Below are positions 1 through 7,942 of a DNA stretch of 64,000 nucleotides, in pieces. This DNA comes from Nitrospirota bacterium (GTDB lineage: Bacteria; Nitrospirota; Thermodesulfovibrionia; Thermodesulfovibrionales; UBA6898): NCBI GenBank assembly GCA_016214855.1, contig JACRMT010000013.1, positions 62,001-126,000 of the forward strand, in the 5' to 3' direction. A program made the translations under genes and the position numbers. The first letter of the stretch is position 1, and every line of letters starts with the position of its first letter. The notes beneath the pieces were generated by a model, which was not told the DNA's origin, did no database searches, and was given only the letters and a program-made list of their open reading frames with translations.

Positions 1-2802
1 TTTGTTCATACTCTTGTAAGCTCTTATGGCAAGGGCATTGTAATAAATATCAACACCGCCCCATGCCTTCTGCGTGCCTTGGGTATCCACGTTTACCTGG
101 TGATTGATAAGCCAGGATGCCCCTGATTTGACTGCTGCATCCACCTTCGAGTTTCTGCAGGCAGTGAATACGGCAAGGCAGTTGATATTGTTCGTTTCGT
201 CAAGTTCTGTTATCACCTTGCCGCTATCGACAAAGACATAAAGAGGGCTGTCGATGAAAAGCACAGTGCCTGATATGGGTATGGTCACAGTATTGGATGC
301 TCCTGCTGCAAGACCTGATTGATAGGTTGCCGTCCCAAAGATTATGTCAGTGCCGGGATCATAGACCTGGTTATTGTTACTGTCTTCAAAGGCGATGATG
401 CTGAACGGCCCGTTTGCAGGCTGGTTGCCGATATTTTTGATCGTTACAAGGGCATTGCCAGAAATAATGCGCGTCTGCTTATCAGATGTGACGCCCGTAA
501 GGTCAATGGATGACGTAACAAGGTCTGGACCCTGCGGAGCCGTAACGACAACAGGCTTGGATGCACTATTGTTCGTTTCATCAAGCTCGATGATTGTGTC
601 ATCTCTGTCAATTGTGACTCGAAGATCGTAAGTGCCGCCCATTCCGGTCGTATCCCAGGGGATCTGCACAGGCACGGTTCCACCTGCCGGAATAGATGCG
701 ATTGTTGCCGTGCCGATGATCATGGGAGGATTGAGCATCTGGTTGAAAATACTGAATTCCACAGGCACGGAAAGGGCTGCCTGGTTTCCGGTGTTTCTGA
801 TTGTTGCGGTTACGGTCAGCATGTCGCCCTGATTGGGGTTCTGGGGCGTATAGGTGATATCAGATGAATTCAGTGTCAGGTCAGGTCCCTGGGTGGAGGC
901 CACCTTGAGGGTCTTGCCTGCCGTATTGTTCCAGTTGTTGTACTCGGCGATCACGTCGTCAGGATCGGCAACAACATAGATATAGTTTTTACCAGTATGG
1001 CCGGTGGTATTCCACTGCATGGTTACGGTTTCGCTTCCCCGTGTCCCAATAAGAGGGATGGATATATCATTTCCTATTCTTGTGCCGCCTGAAGCAGGAT
1101 CTCCAAGGTAATGGCGCACAACCACGTTTCTGGCATTACCAAGGGTCGCGTTTCGTATGATCGAGGTTATGGTGACCGTGTCCCCATCCTTCGGATTTGC
1201 AGGGCTGAAGCTGATATCAGATGAGTTGATATAAACGTCAATCTCTGCGCCTATGACAAATGTTTTGATGGCAGTATTGTTGGCCTTATTCGACTCGGTG
1301 ATAGTATTCTGGGGGTCAACTACCACGCGGATGGTCTTTTGACCGCCAGTTGCCTGATAATCGGCGATAACTCCAACGGTCGCAACAGAACCGCCTGCTG
1401 GTACGAGAGGCACTATACCGCTTCCCTTAAGTTTGACAGGGCTTTGACCTGACGCTTCCATATAAAAGTCCACGGCCACGTTTGAAGCATCGGTCTCGCC
1501 AAGGTTCCTTACCGAGCAGAATGTGCCGATCATCATATAGGAATCAGGGGCTGCAGGAAAGATCAGGCAGTCTGCTGAAGTGATGCTCAGGTCAGGCAGG
1601 GTGGCTGAGGTGAGGTTTTTGGATGCAATGTTATCGGCTTCGCTCAGCTCGTCTATGGCGTTAAGAGGGTCGATGCTGACGAAGATGGTGCTGGCTGCTG
1701 CTGACGGAATGGTCCAGGTGATTGAGGCAGGAGAACTGCTGAAAGCGGGGATTGAGGCTATTATGGCCTCGCCGATCAGGATACCGCCTGCTAATGGATC
1801 GCCGTCGTAGAACTGAACGGTGATGCCAGCCTGTCCTGAGCCAGTCGAAGGGGCTTGGGCAGGGCCGGTGTTTTTGATATTGGCGGTTATGGTTATGGCA
1901 TCGCCTGTTTTGGGCGCAGGGCTTGAGAAGGTGATGTCAGTGGATGAGATGGAGAGGTTGGGCTTGACGCTTGCTAATGCCCGTAATGCCAATGCGGTTG
2001 AATAGGGGTCGTCATTCCATGAGCCATTGGCAAGCTGGGTAGCTGATAAATAGTTGATTGCGGCTTGACTGCTGATCGCTGACTGCTGATCGCTTACACC
2101 GCTGATGATCAGCGCGATTATAGCAAGAGAGGTTTCATAAACCGTAGATGACAGGGTGCCATATCCGCCATCTGCATATTGATGAGCAAGAATATAGGCA
2201 ACGCCATTCGAGATTGGAACCGTCAAGTTGTAAGTTGTCTTAAACTTTGAGAGGGCTTGAAGAACCAAGGCGGTCATATCGACCCGACTATCCATTTCAC
2301 CGTTGAAGCCCCATCCTCCATCTATTTTCTGAGTGCTCACCAGGGAATTGAGCACGCCACTGATTATCCCATGATCGGCGAAATTGATTCTATTGAGGGC
2401 AAGCAGGGCGAGCAACGTGTCCAGATTATCAACATCTGGTCCTCCCATTCCTGACCAGGCATAAGACTCGATATCAAGATACGAGATGAGAAGGTCTTTG
2501 TCCGTGCCCGCAATCGACAGTGCATAAATGCGCTCGGAGATGTAGTCTGTGGTTTCAAGTTCTTGGGCCTGGAGCCAGGCAATGGCAGCCGGGTTCTGCT
2601 GCTTCAGTGCCCGCAGGGTCTCTATGACTGCCACGGTTGAAGGCAGAACTTCATCATACGCCGCATCGCCCCATGAGCCGTCAGCGTTCTGAGTGGCGCT
2701 CAGATAGCCAAGGCCGCTCGTGACTTGCGGCGATTGCGCCCAAGCTGCCGTCATCAACAAAATGAAAATCCATATCGTTAAGCCAATAACCTTCCGCTTC
2801 AT
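1..2802 (-). CDS. Secreted surface protein with squalene-cyclase-like repeats and CARDB modules (C-terminus off the window)
   Basis: An open frame of 934 codons begins at ATG 2802-2800 after a GGAGGG ribosome site and has no stop before the left edge. Residues 1-22 form a signal peptide. Residues about 25-270 carry alpha-alpha-barrel repeats of the prenyltransferase/squalene-cyclase type (QNADGSWGD near 37, QKIDGGWGFN near 157, QLANGSWND near 256). About 280-880 holds five CARDB-like beta modules with recurring phrases such as SSDITYTPQNP and ELDETNNSASK. A further cyclase-like repeat starts near 890 (SGASWLINHQ). Known proteins of this build are extracellular or surface-attached; the repeats are binding folds here, not evidence of a terpene cyclase. 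Residues near 240-250 (SDQQSAISSQ) and 306-313 (PSTGSGQA) are translated dispersed repeats. Confidence 0.85.
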   Translation of the reverse strand, partial: MKRKVIGLTIWIFILLMTAAWAQSPQVTSGLGYLSATQNADGSWGDAAYDEVLPSTVAVIETLRALKQQNPAAIAWLQAQELETTDYISERIYALSIAGTDKDLLISYLDIESYAWSGMGGPDVDNLDTLLALLALNRINFADHGIISGVLNSLVSTQKIDGGWGFNGEMDSRVDMTALVLQALSKFKTTYNLTVPISNGVAYILAHQYADGGYGTLSSTVYETSLAIIALIISGVSDQQSAISSQAAINYLSATQLANGSWNDDPYSTALALRALASVKPNLSISSTDITFSSPAPKTGDAITITANIKNTGPAQAPSTGSGQAGITVQFYDGDPLAGGILIGEAIIASIPAFSSSPASITWTIPSAAASTIFVSIDPLNAIDELSEADNIASKNLTSATLPDLSITSADCLIFPAAPDSYMMIGTFCSVRNLGETDASNVAVDFYMEASGQSPVKLKGSGIVPLVPAGGSVATVGVIADYQATGGQKTIRVVVDPQNTITESNKANNTAIKTFVIGAEIDVYINSSDISFSPANPKDGDTVTITSIIRNATLGNARNVVVRHYLGDPASGGTRIGNDISIPLIGTRGSETVTMQWNTTGHTGKNYIYVVADPDDVIAEYNNWNNTAGKTLKVASTQGPDLTLNSSDITYTPQNPNQGDMLTVTATIRNTGNQAALSVPVEFSIFNQMLNPPMIIGTATIASIPAGGTVPVQIPWDTTGMGGTYDLRVTIDRDDTIIELDETNNSASKPVVVTAPQGPDLVTSSIDLTGVTSDKQTRIISGNALVTIKNIGNQPANGPFSIIAFEDSNNNQVYDPGTDIIFGTATYQSGLAAGASNTVTIPISGTVLFIDSPLYVFVDSGKVITELDETNNINCLAVFTACRNSKVDAAVKSGASWLINHQVNVDTQGTQKAWGGVDIYYNALAIRAYKSMNK
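1826..1852 (-). repeat. CCTTCGACTGGCTCAGGAC-type dispersed repeat inside a coding frame
   Basis: On the minus strand this reads CCTTCGACTGGCTCAGGACAGG. It closely matches a short repeat (CCTTCGACAGGCTCAGGAC) that I know from many unrelated bacterial genomes. Here it is read in frame as PSTGSGQA within the first CARDB-like module of the surface protein. Only one copy was seen in the window. Confidence 0.6.
2067..2096. repeat. GCTGA-type repeat run, copy 1
   Basis: The stretch reads GACTGCTGATCGCTGACTGC and continues in the same style. It is translated on the minus strand as part of SDQQSAISSQ between two cyclase-like repeats. Similar runs recur at 8055-8087, 8443-8478, 8540-8617, 32148-32228 and 38721-38812. 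Confidence 0.65.
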
Positions 2803-2875
2803 CCCCAACCCTCCATAGATATGATCGATAAATTTAACTATTCCAAGAATTGTGGCAAACCCCTGCACGCCACCC

Positions 2876-3319
2876 TCAGTTTTTTTGCACAAATTCTTTT
2901 TTTGAATATTCACGAATATCGTGCTCGACACCCTCGATATCTTCGAGAAACCCATAAACATAGATTCGATTATTATTAGCAGCAGTTATGGTAATATCCC
3001 TCGGTTTATCAAGCGATATCGTATAAATATGACCTCTTTCAATTGAAATTACATCTTCCCACAGAAGTGTTTTTCCGCCAGCTATACCCTTTCTCGCGAT
3101 CTCTCGCTCGTTTATATGTATCTCAGTCTTCAGCAAAATATAGATCATAATTATTGGGATTGAAAGGAATGTATAAGTCAGTAATATCGGCAATAAGTCA
3201 ACCCAAGACCAACCTGACAAACCGACTTTCCAAAAAGCATATCCTGCGAGAAAAGGCAGACAAAAAACTATCCAATAGCTGCTAACTACCTTAATAAATG
3301 AATAACGATAAATTCTCAT
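2876..3319 (-). CDS. Small membrane protein with a PH-like C-terminal domain
   Basis: 147 residues. Two hydrophobic segments (about 12-32 and 40-63) are followed by a soluble half, about 65-140, with the strand-rich pattern of bacterial PH-like (bPH/YcxB-type) domains: INEREIARKG, LLWEDVISIERG, then ITAANNNRIYV. The start ATG (3319-3317) lies one base after the stop of the preceding 113-residue gene, so the two are probably co-translated. It closes the transglutaminase/orphan-tip locus and could be a third accessory or immunity-type protein; that role is inference. No catalytic motif is visible. Confidence 0.7.
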   Translation of the reverse strand: MRIYRYSFIKVVSSYWIVFCLPFLAGYAFWKVGLSGWSWVDLLPILLTYTFLSIPIIMIYILLKTEIHINEREIARKGIAGGKTLLWEDVISIERGHIYTISLDKPRDITITAANNNRIYVYGFLEDIEGVEHDIREYSKKEFVQKN

Positions 3320-3320
3320 C

Positions 3321-3662
3321 TCATGCCCCTGTTTTGTTCACACCTTTTCGTAAATATGCGATTGCAAGGCAAAAGCCTATCCAAGATAATAGATATCCAA
3401 CTCCACAGAGATGTCGATAAAACCACTCCTCGCTTACCCGTCTCAGCATGAGAAAAGAAATGATATATTCACTTTCCCATTTTTTCTCAAAAATGCTATT
3501 GGCTGTTGTTGCCACAATAATCAGTGATAAGCCCGTCAATAAAAAGAGGAGCGTAGCAGAAATAGTTATTCTTTCTTTTTCTTTCATGACCTGAATATAA
3601 CTGCCGATAACACCAAAAACAATAATTCCAATCAAAATATAATCAGGAGATATATCTCGCAC
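3321..3662 (-). CDS. Small membrane protein, paralogue B of the paired partner proteins
   Basis: 113 residues with three hydrophobic segments (about 8-24, 36-55, 90-106). It starts at GTG 3662 after a strong GTAGGAGG site and follows the orphan C-terminal gene by 8 bases. It is clearly related to the 119-residue protein at 5055-5414. Both share the pattern A-T-x-N-S-F/I near residue 53, an ISFLxLRxV stretch near 69, and WFxRHxCxxGY near 82. Each copy follows one copy of the variable C-terminal cassette, the position immunity proteins hold in polymorphic toxin loci. The family itself is not one I recognise, and no enzymatic motif is visible. Confidence 0.75.
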   Translation of the reverse strand: MRDISPDYILIGIIVFGVIGSYIQVMKEKERITISATLLFLLTGLSLIIVATTANSIFEKKWESEYIISFLMLRRVSEEWFYRHLCGVGYLLSWIGFCLAIAYLRKGVNKTGA

Positions 3663-3670
3663 GTTGCCTC

Positions 3671-5062
3671 CTACTCGCTATTCCAGCATGCTTGAGCCAG
3701 CGTCATATTGCATCCATAGAACTCGGCAATGGCCACATAAATACCTGCCCATTTGATAACTTTGGCAGTATTGACCAAGTGTTTTAGTTCGGCTGCCATT
3801 TCAGCGCCATCAATTATTCCATGAATGCCGACCATCTTTAATAGGCACTTCAGGTATGCATGGGTCGCGTCCCTGCCACACAAATCTACGAGTAGCAGAT
3901 ACTGGACAATAAATGCACCATAAGTTACTAATAATGAGGCTATTAGTGCCAGCAGTAAAACCAATATTGAAACGATCAGATAAAGAATTATCTCTATAGT
4001 TGCAACAGCGATCAATAACAGCGCAGCTACTGCTGCAGCGCAGCTACCTATTAGCAGGGCACAAAGTAACATTGCCCCATTCATCCCCCCGCTGATCATA
4101 TACGCCCCCGCACCGTTATTTGGATTGATGACAATATACCCGCACCCCGTCCAGCCGTTGAAGTTGATATTCGTCATCGATACCGTCACTTCTTTTCCAG
4201 CATTCACCGCATTCTGTATATCGATCAGGGTTGCAGCATCAAGCTGTAGCTGCGGCAAGATTGTGCTGATATTCTCCTGATTGATAGTAAGGATCGGTAT
4301 ACCCTGATCGTTGGCGATCTTCAAAGCCTTCATTGCCGATATCCCCTGTGCAGGGCTTCCCGGCGTCGAAAACAACTGTTCCGGAACGGAATGTTCCAGT
4401 GCCGACGAGTTCATTCCAGATGTCATCATGAATTGCACCTGCTTATCTTTTATGCCATCGGGTGACTTGACCAATTTCCTGATAAGGCCTATGTCCATTG
4501 ACAGCCCGCTCGCTGATGTTCTTACCGGCACTCCCCAAATATAATCAACCGCCAGAGCGTTAAAGAATCTTCCAGCCGACGGAAGCCGGGTGGAGAATAC
4601 CCCCATAGTCTTTGCCGTCACAAAATCCATAGTGTCAAGCTCGGCAAAATAGCTAAGGACAGTTGTATAGAGCAGGTCTCCGAGAATGTCATCCTTCGTG
4701 AGTCCCGTGAAGTTCTGTGTTTCCAATTTCGCCTTTGTCGCTTCGAGCTTTGTCTTTAGCGCAGTCATCTGTTCAGGCGTTATCCTGGCGATGTCCAATG
4801 CAATGGCATTGAATTCTCCAGCTGTCACCTTGTTGTTTATGCTGTGGGTTGCGGTCGTGGGAGCCGATATGCTGATATTGAAGAACTCATCCTGTCCCAT
4901 GGTTATCGGACTGCCTGTTGCCATTACTACGCCGTCTATCCTCAGTTCAGGCTTCAGATTGATCAGATACGCAGGCAATGACGATGGTAGTTCACTTGGC
5001 TGTATCGGTGTTCCATCAGCATGAGGTTTTGGAAGATACGAGTTTATAACCGCCTCATCCAT
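3671..5062 (-). CDS. Orphan C-terminal cassette: headless duplicate of the transglutaminase-like protein
   Basis: 463 residues from ATG 5062; a TTG at 5095 would add 11. From its second codon it aligns, without visible gaps over long stretches, with residues about 373-836 of the protein at 5432-7942, but lacks signal peptide, coiled coil and transglutaminase core. It keeps the conserved GWTGCGY...GAGAYMISGGMNG motif (about 290-320) and then a strongly hydrophobic block of about 65 residues. The last 50 or so residues diverge from the parent. The ATG sits inside the stop region of the upstream membrane gene (ATGGATGA overlap), with AAAGGAGA 13 bases upstream, which favours 5062. Without a secretion signal it may be silent, translationally coupled, or a donor for recombination into the full-length gene. 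It could also be a simple duplication remnant, but the frame is fully open. Confidence 0.8.
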   Translation of the reverse strand: MDEAVINSYLPKPHADGTPIQPSELPSSLPAYLINLKPELRIDGVVMATGSPITMGQDEFFNISISAPTTATHSINNKVTAGEFNAIALDIARITPEQMTALKTKLEATKAKLETQNFTGLTKDDILGDLLYTTVLSYFAELDTMDFVTAKTMGVFSTRLPSAGRFFNALAVDYIWGVPVRTSASGLSMDIGLIRKLVKSPDGIKDKQVQFMMTSGMNSSALEHSVPEQLFSTPGSPAQGISAMKALKIANDQGIPILTINQENISTILPQLQLDAATLIDIQNAVNAGKEVTVSMTNINFNGWTGCGYIVINPNNGAGAYMISGGMNGAMLLCALLIGSCAAAVAALLLIAVATIEIILYLIVSILVLLLALIASLLVTYGAFIVQYLLLVDLCGRDATHAYLKCLLKMVGIHGIIDGAEMAAELKHLVNTAKVIKWAGIYVAIAEFYGCNMTLAQACWNSE

Positions 5063-5414
5063 GCTGAACCGAAAATCTCCTTTTGCACGTGGCAAGAATC
5101 AACGCTGTAACACCTAAAATTAAGAAGATATAACCGATAGCACAGATATGACGAAAAAACCATGCTTTTGTAACTTCCCTTAGTAGAAGGAAGGAAATCA
5201 AGTATCCCTTTTCCCAATTATTTTCAATGAAACTGTTCATTGTAGCCGAAAAACAGACAAACAATAACCCACATAAAATTAGAATCACGGCTACTTTGAA
5301 AGCATCTTTGTAACTTGTACCTCGATAATTCTGAATAATTTTCAATAGACCAATTACGCCAGCAATCAATACAAATCCAATTACTATAAAGTCATAATCA
5401 TACAAATCATTCAT
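5055..5414 (-). CDS. Small membrane protein, paralogue A of the paired partner proteins
   Basis: 119 residues with three hydrophobic segments (about 8-24, 38-56, 90-108). It starts at ATG 5414, 18 bases after the large gene's stop, behind a GGAAGG site. It shares the ATMNSFIE, ISFLLLREV and WFFRHICAIGY stretches with the 113-residue protein at 3321-3662; the two look moderately diverged, much more than the cassettes they follow. Its 3' end overlaps the start of the orphan cassette by 8 bases. A membrane partner or immunity protein for the hydrophobic C-terminal tip is the best reading from position; the sequence alone does not prove it. Confidence 0.75.
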   Translation of the reverse strand: MNDLYDYDFIVIGFVLIAGVIGLLKIIQNYRGTSYKDAFKVAVILILCGLLFVCFSATMNSFIENNWEKGYLISFLLLREVTKAWFFRHICAIGYIFLILGVTALILATCKRRFSVQHG

Positions 5415-5431
5415 TGTTTTTCCTTCCCGAT

Positions 5432-7942
5432 CTATCGATTGTCATTACATGATAGGAGCAAATCTTTTACGCACAGAATAATTTCACCGCCCGCCACATA
5501 AAAACCGATATGATGAAGATATTTAGCTGCGTTCGCAGCAAGAATACTCGGTAATTTCTTAATTAATGCCGCAACCCCGTCAATTCCAAGATGTATACCA
5601 ACCATCCAAAGCAAGCACTTTATGTATTCATGCGTGGCTGCTGGTCCGCAGAGACTATACAAAACTAAATACTGAAGTATAAATGGGCCGAATGCAATTA
5701 ATATAGATACGATAAGAGCCAATAACAATACCAAGAGCGAAATGAGCAGATAAATAACTAACTCAACTGTTGCAACAGCAATCATGAGAAGCGCGGCTGC
5801 TACGGCTGCGCAGCTACCTATCATCAGAGCACAAAGTAACATCGCCCCGTTCATCCCGCCACTAATCATATACGCACCGGCGCCAGTATTGGGATCAGTA
5901 ATGATATATCCGCACCCCGTCCAGCCGTTGAATGTAATATTAGTTTTGGAGACGGTTACCATCTTGCCTGCACCGACAGCATTTTGGATATCAGTGATGG
6001 TATCAGGGCTTAACTGCAACTGGGGCAGAATCGCTGCAATGTTTGACTGATCTATCTTGTAGATCGGTATACCCTGATCATTGGCAAGCTGCAAAGCTTT
6101 GACTGCTGATATTCCCTGAGCAGGATTAGCCAGTGTTGAGAATAACTGTTCAGGAACAGAGTGCTCAAGCGCTGACGAGTTCATGCCTGAATTGAGCATA
6201 AACTGAATCTGTTTTTCTTTCGCGCCATCCGGTGCCTTGACCAATTTCCTGATAAGGCCTATGTCCATCGACAGTCCGCTCGTCGATGTTTTTACCGGCA
6301 CACCCCAAATGTAATCGACCGCCAGAGAGTTAAAGAATCGTCCAACCGATGGAAGTCGTGTCGATATGACGCCCATAGTCTTTGCCGTCACAAAATCCGT
6401 AGCATCAAGCTCGGCAAAATAGCTAAGGACAGTTGTATAGAGCAGATCTCCGAGAATATCATCCTTTGTCAGCCCAGTGAAGTTCTGTGTTTCCAGTTTC
6501 GCCTTTGTCACTTCGAGCTTTGTCTTCAATGCCGTCATCTGTTCAGGGGTGATCCTGGCGATGTCCAATGCAATCGCGTTGAATTCACCGGCTGTTACCT
6601 TGTTGCTTATGCTGTGGGTCGCAGTTGTAGGTGCCGATATGCTGATATTGAAGAACTCATCCTGTCCCATGGTTACAGGGCTGCCAGTTGCCATTACTAC
6701 GCCGTCTATCCGGAGTTCGGGCTTGAGGGTGATCAAATAAGCCGGTAAGGAGCTGGGCAATTCGTTCGGCTGTATCGGTGTGCCGTCCGTATGTGGTTTC
6801 GGCAGGTATGAGTTGATTACATTTTCGTCAGCCTGTGTTGCCGGTGAATAGCTCAGGGTTATCTTCTTGCCAGCAAGTTCAGGCAGACTCCTGGTTATCT
6901 GCATCTCGTAATCGAGATTATTCACCAGCATGCTGAATGATGCTTTATGCCTTAAACTATCCGGCAGGGTGCTGTATTTTGTGCCGGTGACTAACTTCTT
7001 GTACGGCAGGGTGCCGAGCAGATAAGAAAACTCCTGTTTGACGATCTCTTTCTTGCCAAGGATATCTCCTACTGTAGCATTCGGGTGGTTCTGGCTGATG
7101 TAGCTCTGCACCCTTGACTGGTAGTCCTGCATAGCCTGCTGGATATAAAGAGAATTTACGTTTGTTACGTATCCGGCCTGTTCGTTGATTGTGGCAGTGG
7201 ACTGTATCTGGGTCACAAACGACTGAGCGTCAAATGGGACCGCTGACTTGATGTCCATGCCTGAGGTGTAGGTGTACTGCTTGAAACTTGCATCAAGAGG
7301 TATCCAGGTATCACCTTCTCCTGTTTTGTGCCTTACTCCCCGCATAGGAAAGTAATCGATAAAGGCCTCCACCCATATGTGCTCTTTTCTGACAGCAACG
7401 ATCTTCCCGTCTTCAGTAATACCGCCTACCGGTATCCCTCCTGTTGCCATGAGGGACAGCGTAGCATTTGAGTCCGTAAACCCACCAACCCAGTTCTTGA
7501 CCTTGTCTATTGGAAGCTCTATGGTCCCGTATACGTATCTGGCATGGATGCCGGAGACTCTGAGCAGTGAGATAAGCAAGCTTGCAGTATCGAAATCGTT
7601 ACAGAGCTTTGTCTGGAGGCACATGTCTGCGCCCTGGATTGAGCCGTAGGTAGGCACATATTCAATGTTGTTTCTTACCCATTCGTAGATCTTTACGGGC
7701 TTGTATCCAAGCTCTGCTACTTTTGCAGTTATGGCAGGGGTAAAAACAATTTCGATGCCATTTTCTGCAAGATCCGCTGATGTGGGTGGATTGGCAAGGG
7801 CGATCTGAAAGCTGCCGTCAGGCAGGGCTGAAAGACCACCCCTCCCATCCTCCCCTTGGCAAGGGGAGGATGGGAGGGGTGGTCGATGGCGACAGAAGCC
7901 CATCAAGCGAACCGTTTGCTGCGACGAGAATCGGTTTCGCAC
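5432..7942 (-). CDS. Transglutaminase-like protein with hydrophobic variable C-terminus (main part of a frameshifted gene)
   Basis: 836 codons from an unconvincing GTG at 7942; real homology begins near residue 38. Residues about 70-225 are a transglutaminase-like core with a plausible Cys114 (LCNDFD), His188 (KEHIWVEA) and Asp217 (WIPLDASF) triad. About 370-670 is the region duplicated downstream. GWTGCGYIITDPNTGAGAY (672-690) precedes MISGGMNG, and then a very hydrophobic block (about 698-765) and a tail with several Cys. Related large secreted proteins place this core after a signal peptide and coiled coil. Those parts sit in the next ORF upstream (7818-8723) in another frame, so the native product would be about 1,090 residues. 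It is followed by a small membrane protein and an orphan copy of its C-terminal half. Function is not known; an effector role for the tip is inference. Confidence 0.8.
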   Translation of the reverse strand: MRNRFSSQQTVRLMGFCRHRPPLPSSPCQGEDGRGGLSALPDGSFQIALANPPTSADLAENGIEIVFTPAITAKVAELGYKPVKIYEWVRNNIEYVPTYGSIQGADMCLQTKLCNDFDTASLLISLLRVSGIHARYVYGTIELPIDKVKNWVGGFTDSNATLSLMATGGIPVGGITEDGKIVAVRKEHIWVEAFIDYFPMRGVRHKTGEGDTWIPLDASFKQYTYTSGMDIKSAVPFDAQSFVTQIQSTATINEQAGYVTNVNSLYIQQAMQDYQSRVQSYISQNHPNATVGDILGKKEIVKQEFSYLLGTLPYKKLVTGTKYSTLPDSLRHKASFSMLVNNLDYEMQITRSLPELAGKKITLSYSPATQADENVINSYLPKPHTDGTPIQPNELPSSLPAYLITLKPELRIDGVVMATGSPVTMGQDEFFNISISAPTTATHSISNKVTAGEFNAIALDIARITPEQMTALKTKLEVTKAKLETQNFTGLTKDDILGDLLYTTVLSYFAELDATDFVTAKTMGVISTRLPSVGRFFNSLAVDYIWGVPVKTSTSGLSMDIGLIRKLVKAPDGAKEKQIQFMLNSGMNSSALEHSVPEQLFSTLANPAQGISAVKALQLANDQGIPIYKIDQSNIAAILPQLQLSPDTITDIQNAVGAGKMVTVSKTNITFNGWTGCGYIITDPNTGAGAYMISGGMNGAMLLCALMIGSCAAVAAALLMIAVATVELVIYLLISLLVLLLALIVSILIAFGPFILQYLVLYSLCGPAATHEYIKCLLWMVGIHLGIDGVAALIKKLPSILAANAAKYLHHIGFYVAGGEIILCVKDLLLSCNDNR

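Noticed and set aside
1-2802. Terpene or squalene cyclase enzyme
   Set aside because: Only the repeat fold is present; no DxDD-type catalytic motif was seen and the protein is secreted with CARDB modules.
5063-5095. TTG start for the orphan cassette, adding 11 residues
   Set aside because: The added residues are not shared with the parent protein, while ATG 5062 is coupled to the upstream stop and begins where homology begins.
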